A program made the position numbers and the translations under genes. Below the pieces are notes generated by a model, which was not told where the DNA came from, did not search any database, and saw only the letters and a program-made list of their open reading frames with translations. Below are positions 62,320 to 64,000 of a stretch of 64,000 nt of DNA, one piece after another; position 1 is the first letter of the stretch; every line of letters starts with the position of its first letter. Source of the stretch: Thiotrichaceae bacterium (GTDB lineage Bacteria; Pseudomonadota; Gammaproteobacteria; Thiotrichales; Thiotrichaceae); assembly GCA_026989335.1 (NCBI GenBank), contig JALSJN010000032.1:1-64000 (forward strand). The letters are read 5' to 3'.

Positions 62320-62474
62320 GAGAGCTTTGCACGACTCGGTGGCGAAAGAAAAATCGGGGAGGCACTGATTGAGGTGGAAAGTGAAGCTAATAATGAGTTA
62401 TTAGCAAATTTTTCAAGGAAAAGCAGCGGGATATCGGCCATTTTTACGCGTCATCCGAGTCGTGCAAAGGTCCC
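62320..62474 (-). repeat. Family-1 TIR hairpin element, full copy c (155 bp, inverted)
   Basis: Starts GAGAGCTTTGCACGACTCGG and ends CCGAGTCGTGCAAAGGTCCC, so the outer ~20 bases of both ends are almost perfect inverted repeats. Its interior matches the reverse complement of copy a (GCGAAAGAAAAATCGG, CTGATTGAGG, AATGAGTTATTAGCAA). It sits in the convergent gap, 16 bases after the phosphoethanolamine transferase stop. Confidence 0.9.
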
Positions 62475-62481
62475 GATTTAC

Positions 62482-63120
62482 CTACTTTATTGTAAATGAA
62501 CCTGTCTGTAAAAAATGCGCGGTGAGTTTTACAACCTGTTTAGAAAACAACAAACCCGTATGTGAGTTATTCACGATCACATGTGCCGTTTGTTTGAGGT
62601 GTTTGGTTTCTTCAATTAGCACCGTTCCATCACCGTCTTCTGGTAAACCACCAGTTAATAGACCTAGCCCTGAATTTTTCGAACCAGCAATCATGCCCCA
62701 GTCGCGTTGATTTTCCCACGCTGGAATATCTTCACCTGATAAAGCGCTAGGCATACTATTAGCTAATAATGGTGAAATGACAGGCCAATCTTGCACTTTT
62801 TGAGCAATCCAACTTCCGTTTACTGGCGATCCTAGCATTACAACACGTCCGTCTGGAATTTCATCAAACTGATTTAATAAGTGCATAGTGATAATGCCAC
62901 CTAAACTATGGCCTACAATATGCAAATTAGGGAGATTAAGAGATTGAATTTTTTGGTGAATAGCTGGGGCATTTTCAGCCGCTGTTTTAAGCACTGATTG
63001 GTAGAAAATGTAATGAACCTTAAAGCCTGATTTTTCGAGCTGACTACCTAGGTAGCGCATCTCAATTGGATTCATTAAAATCCCGTGAATAAGAAGAATA
63101 TGCTGGCTAGGTTCTGTCAC
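62482..63120 (-). CDS. Alpha/beta hydrolase, lipase-like
   Basis: A 212-aa alpha/beta hydrolase. The oxyanion start is ILLIHGILMNPIEMRYLG, the nucleophile elbow LHIVGHSLGGIITMHLL (GHSLGG, Ser near residue 87), and later the acid/His candidates near EDGDGTVLIEETK and NNSHTGLLFS. The pattern resembles PGAP1-like or triacylglycerol lipase families. No signal peptide is obvious, so a cytoplasmic enzyme is likely. It is 27 bases downstream of ygfZ on the same strand. Substrate unknown. Confidence 0.84.
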   Translation of the reverse strand: MTEPSQHILLIHGILMNPIEMRYLGSQLEKSGFKVHYIFYQSVLKTAAENAPAIHQKIQSLNLPNLHIVGHSLGGIITMHLLNQFDEIPDGRVVMLGSPVNGSWIAQKVQDWPVISPLLANSMPSALSGEDIPAWENQRDWGMIAGSKNSGLGLLTGGLPEDGDGTVLIEETKHLKQTAHVIVNNSHTGLLFSKQVVKLTAHFLQTGSFTIK

Positions 63121-63147
63121 AGGTGTTTGCTGTTGTAAATACTATAG

Positions 63148-64000
63148 CTAACTGTCGTCGACAGTATAGGGCAAATCAAGCAATGTAATAGGTGCTTCAT
63201 TACCCATGAGTTTTAGCTCAGTTTCAGCTTCTGCTATTTTCATCACAGCCAGTGCTTCGATCTTACCATCTTGGTTTATTGCAGTATTAAGAATTTTCCC
63301 TGCAGCTTTATCATTAGCAGAGGTAATCGAATCATTTACCGCGGGCAACTGATCGGTGTCTATCAATAAACGATACATACGACGCTTAGTTTTACCCAGA
63401 TAATTAAGCCGAGCGACAATTTCTTGGCCGGGGTAACAGCCTTTTTTGAAATCAACACCGTTAACTTGAATAAAGTTAACCATCTGCGGAATCCACGCTT
63501 CTGAACTTGCTTGGTCAATGTTTGGGATTCCTGCAACAATATTCAAATATTGCCAATGATTGTCAGGAGCCGCTGTAATACTTTTTATTAAAACTTTACT
63601 GCTTTCCGCATCAGCAAAAATCTCGTAACGAGATACGGTATCAGCAAGCTTTAATACGGTTAAACCGTTGATGGTTGTGGTGCTATCGGCTTCGCTAGGT
63701 AAGTCATCACCTAGTAAATTTGTTAAATCTTGATTAATAACACCAGAAACACCTAAATGCACAAAAGACTCGGTAACATCTTCCAGCGTTACCTTAGACA
63801 TCATTACATACATACTGAGCTTTTTTAAAACATGCTCAAGCAAGTCTTCTGATAAAGATAAGTAAAACGCACCATCGCGCTTAAACAGCCTGAATGTGGC
63901 GATAATACGCCCTTTAGGAGAGCACCATGCGGTAATTTGATGGGATGTTTCAGTGACATTTGAGACTTCATTGGTCAGCTGATTCTGTAAAAAGGATTCA
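63148..64000 (-). CDS. ygfZ: tRNA-modifying protein YgfZ (partial, N-terminus beyond window)
   Basis: A folate-binding protein related to GcvT that supports iron-sulfur enzymes such as MiaB. The frame extends unbroken from the stop at 63148 to the window edge (about 284 residues). It includes FLQNQLTNEVSNV and AWCSPKGRIIATFRLF near the edge, DGAFYLSLSEDLL, and the hallmark KKGCYPGQEIVARLNYLGKT (KGCYxGQE). The first ~20 residues are outside the window, so the start cannot be given. Confidence 0.92.
   Translation of the reverse strand, partial: ESFLQNQLTNEVSNVTETSHQITAWCSPKGRIIATFRLFKRDGAFYLSLSEDLLEHVLKKLSMYVMMSKVTLEDVTESFVHLGVSGVINQDLTNLLGDDLPSEADSTTTINGLTVLKLADTVSRYEIFADAESSKVLIKSITAAPDNHWQYLNIVAGIPNIDQASSEAWIPQMVNFIQVNGVDFKKGCYPGQEIVARLNYLGKTKRRMYRLLIDTDQLPAVNDSITSANDKAAGKILNTAINQDGKIEALAVMKIAEAETELKLMGNEAPITLLDLPYTVDDS

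Noticed and set aside
62462-62710. 82-aa plus-strand frame after the phosphoethanolamine transferase gene
   Set aside because: It begins in the repeat element and then runs antisense to the lipase-like gene; composition and content look like a shadow.

Overview
The window looks like chromosomal DNA of a fairly AT-rich, sulfur-oxidising gammaproteobacterium. Seen directly: gammaproteobacterial housekeeping blocks (rpsP-rimM-trmD-rplS, ffh, radA, mpl, ubiX, uvrA, serB, der, ygfZ), a SoxB thiosulfohydrolase, a secreted DsrE-like protein beside a TlpA-like thioredoxin, and a membrane-anchored c-type cytochrome. A Thiotrichales-like organism is my inference; no rRNA or tRNA gene is present to test it. 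I see no prophage, CRISPR array or complete transposase gene.

Layout. 0-9 kb: surface polysaccharide region (pectate-lyase-like lipoprotein, three membrane O-acyltransferases, UDP-glucose dehydrogenase and UDP-glucuronate epimerase, which together would supply UDP-galacturonate). 9-19 kb: thioredoxin, a HupE/UreJ-type membrane protein divergent from soxB, a DUF3108 protein, selO-dbpA, a metallo-beta-lactamase-fold protein with an unknown partner, and a PDC/Cache-type sensor gene. 19.4-22.4 kb: an accessory island holding a 5'-truncated Rhs gene with an unfamiliar C-terminal domain and two candidate immunity genes. It is bracketed by a 199-bp direct repeat that duplicates the 3' end of the sensor gene. 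22.6-37 kb: mostly core genes. 37-45.3 kb: accessory secretome and decay zone (PhoX-like lipoprotein, aldehyde dehydrogenase remnant, a SpoIIAA-USP gene split by a frameshift, a DUF1451-like coiled-coil protein, a BspA/DUF285-repeat lipoprotein, a glycosidase-like lipoprotein). 45.5-64 kb: MFS transporter, cytochrome, uvrA, a glycosidase-like secreted protein, serB, a cysteine dioxygenase facing a cysteine-sulfinate-decarboxylase-like enzyme (candidate hypotaurine pathway), an ArsR/permease/thioredoxin cluster, der, a phosphoethanolamine transferase, a lipase-like hydrolase and ygfZ running off the end.

The most striking non-genic signal is a family of about 159-bp terminal-inverted-repeat elements (tips GAGACCTTTGCA / TGCAAAGGTCTC). 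Three full copies and three partial ones all lie directly behind a plus-strand stop codon in a convergent gene gap, and one partial copy forms the end of a coding sequence. A fourth, internally deleted remnant lies in a divergent gap. A second hairpin family and a CACGAAGGA 9-bp repeat element are also present. Start codons were moved from the longest frame wherever a Shine-Dalgarno sequence, signal peptide or family length supported it.
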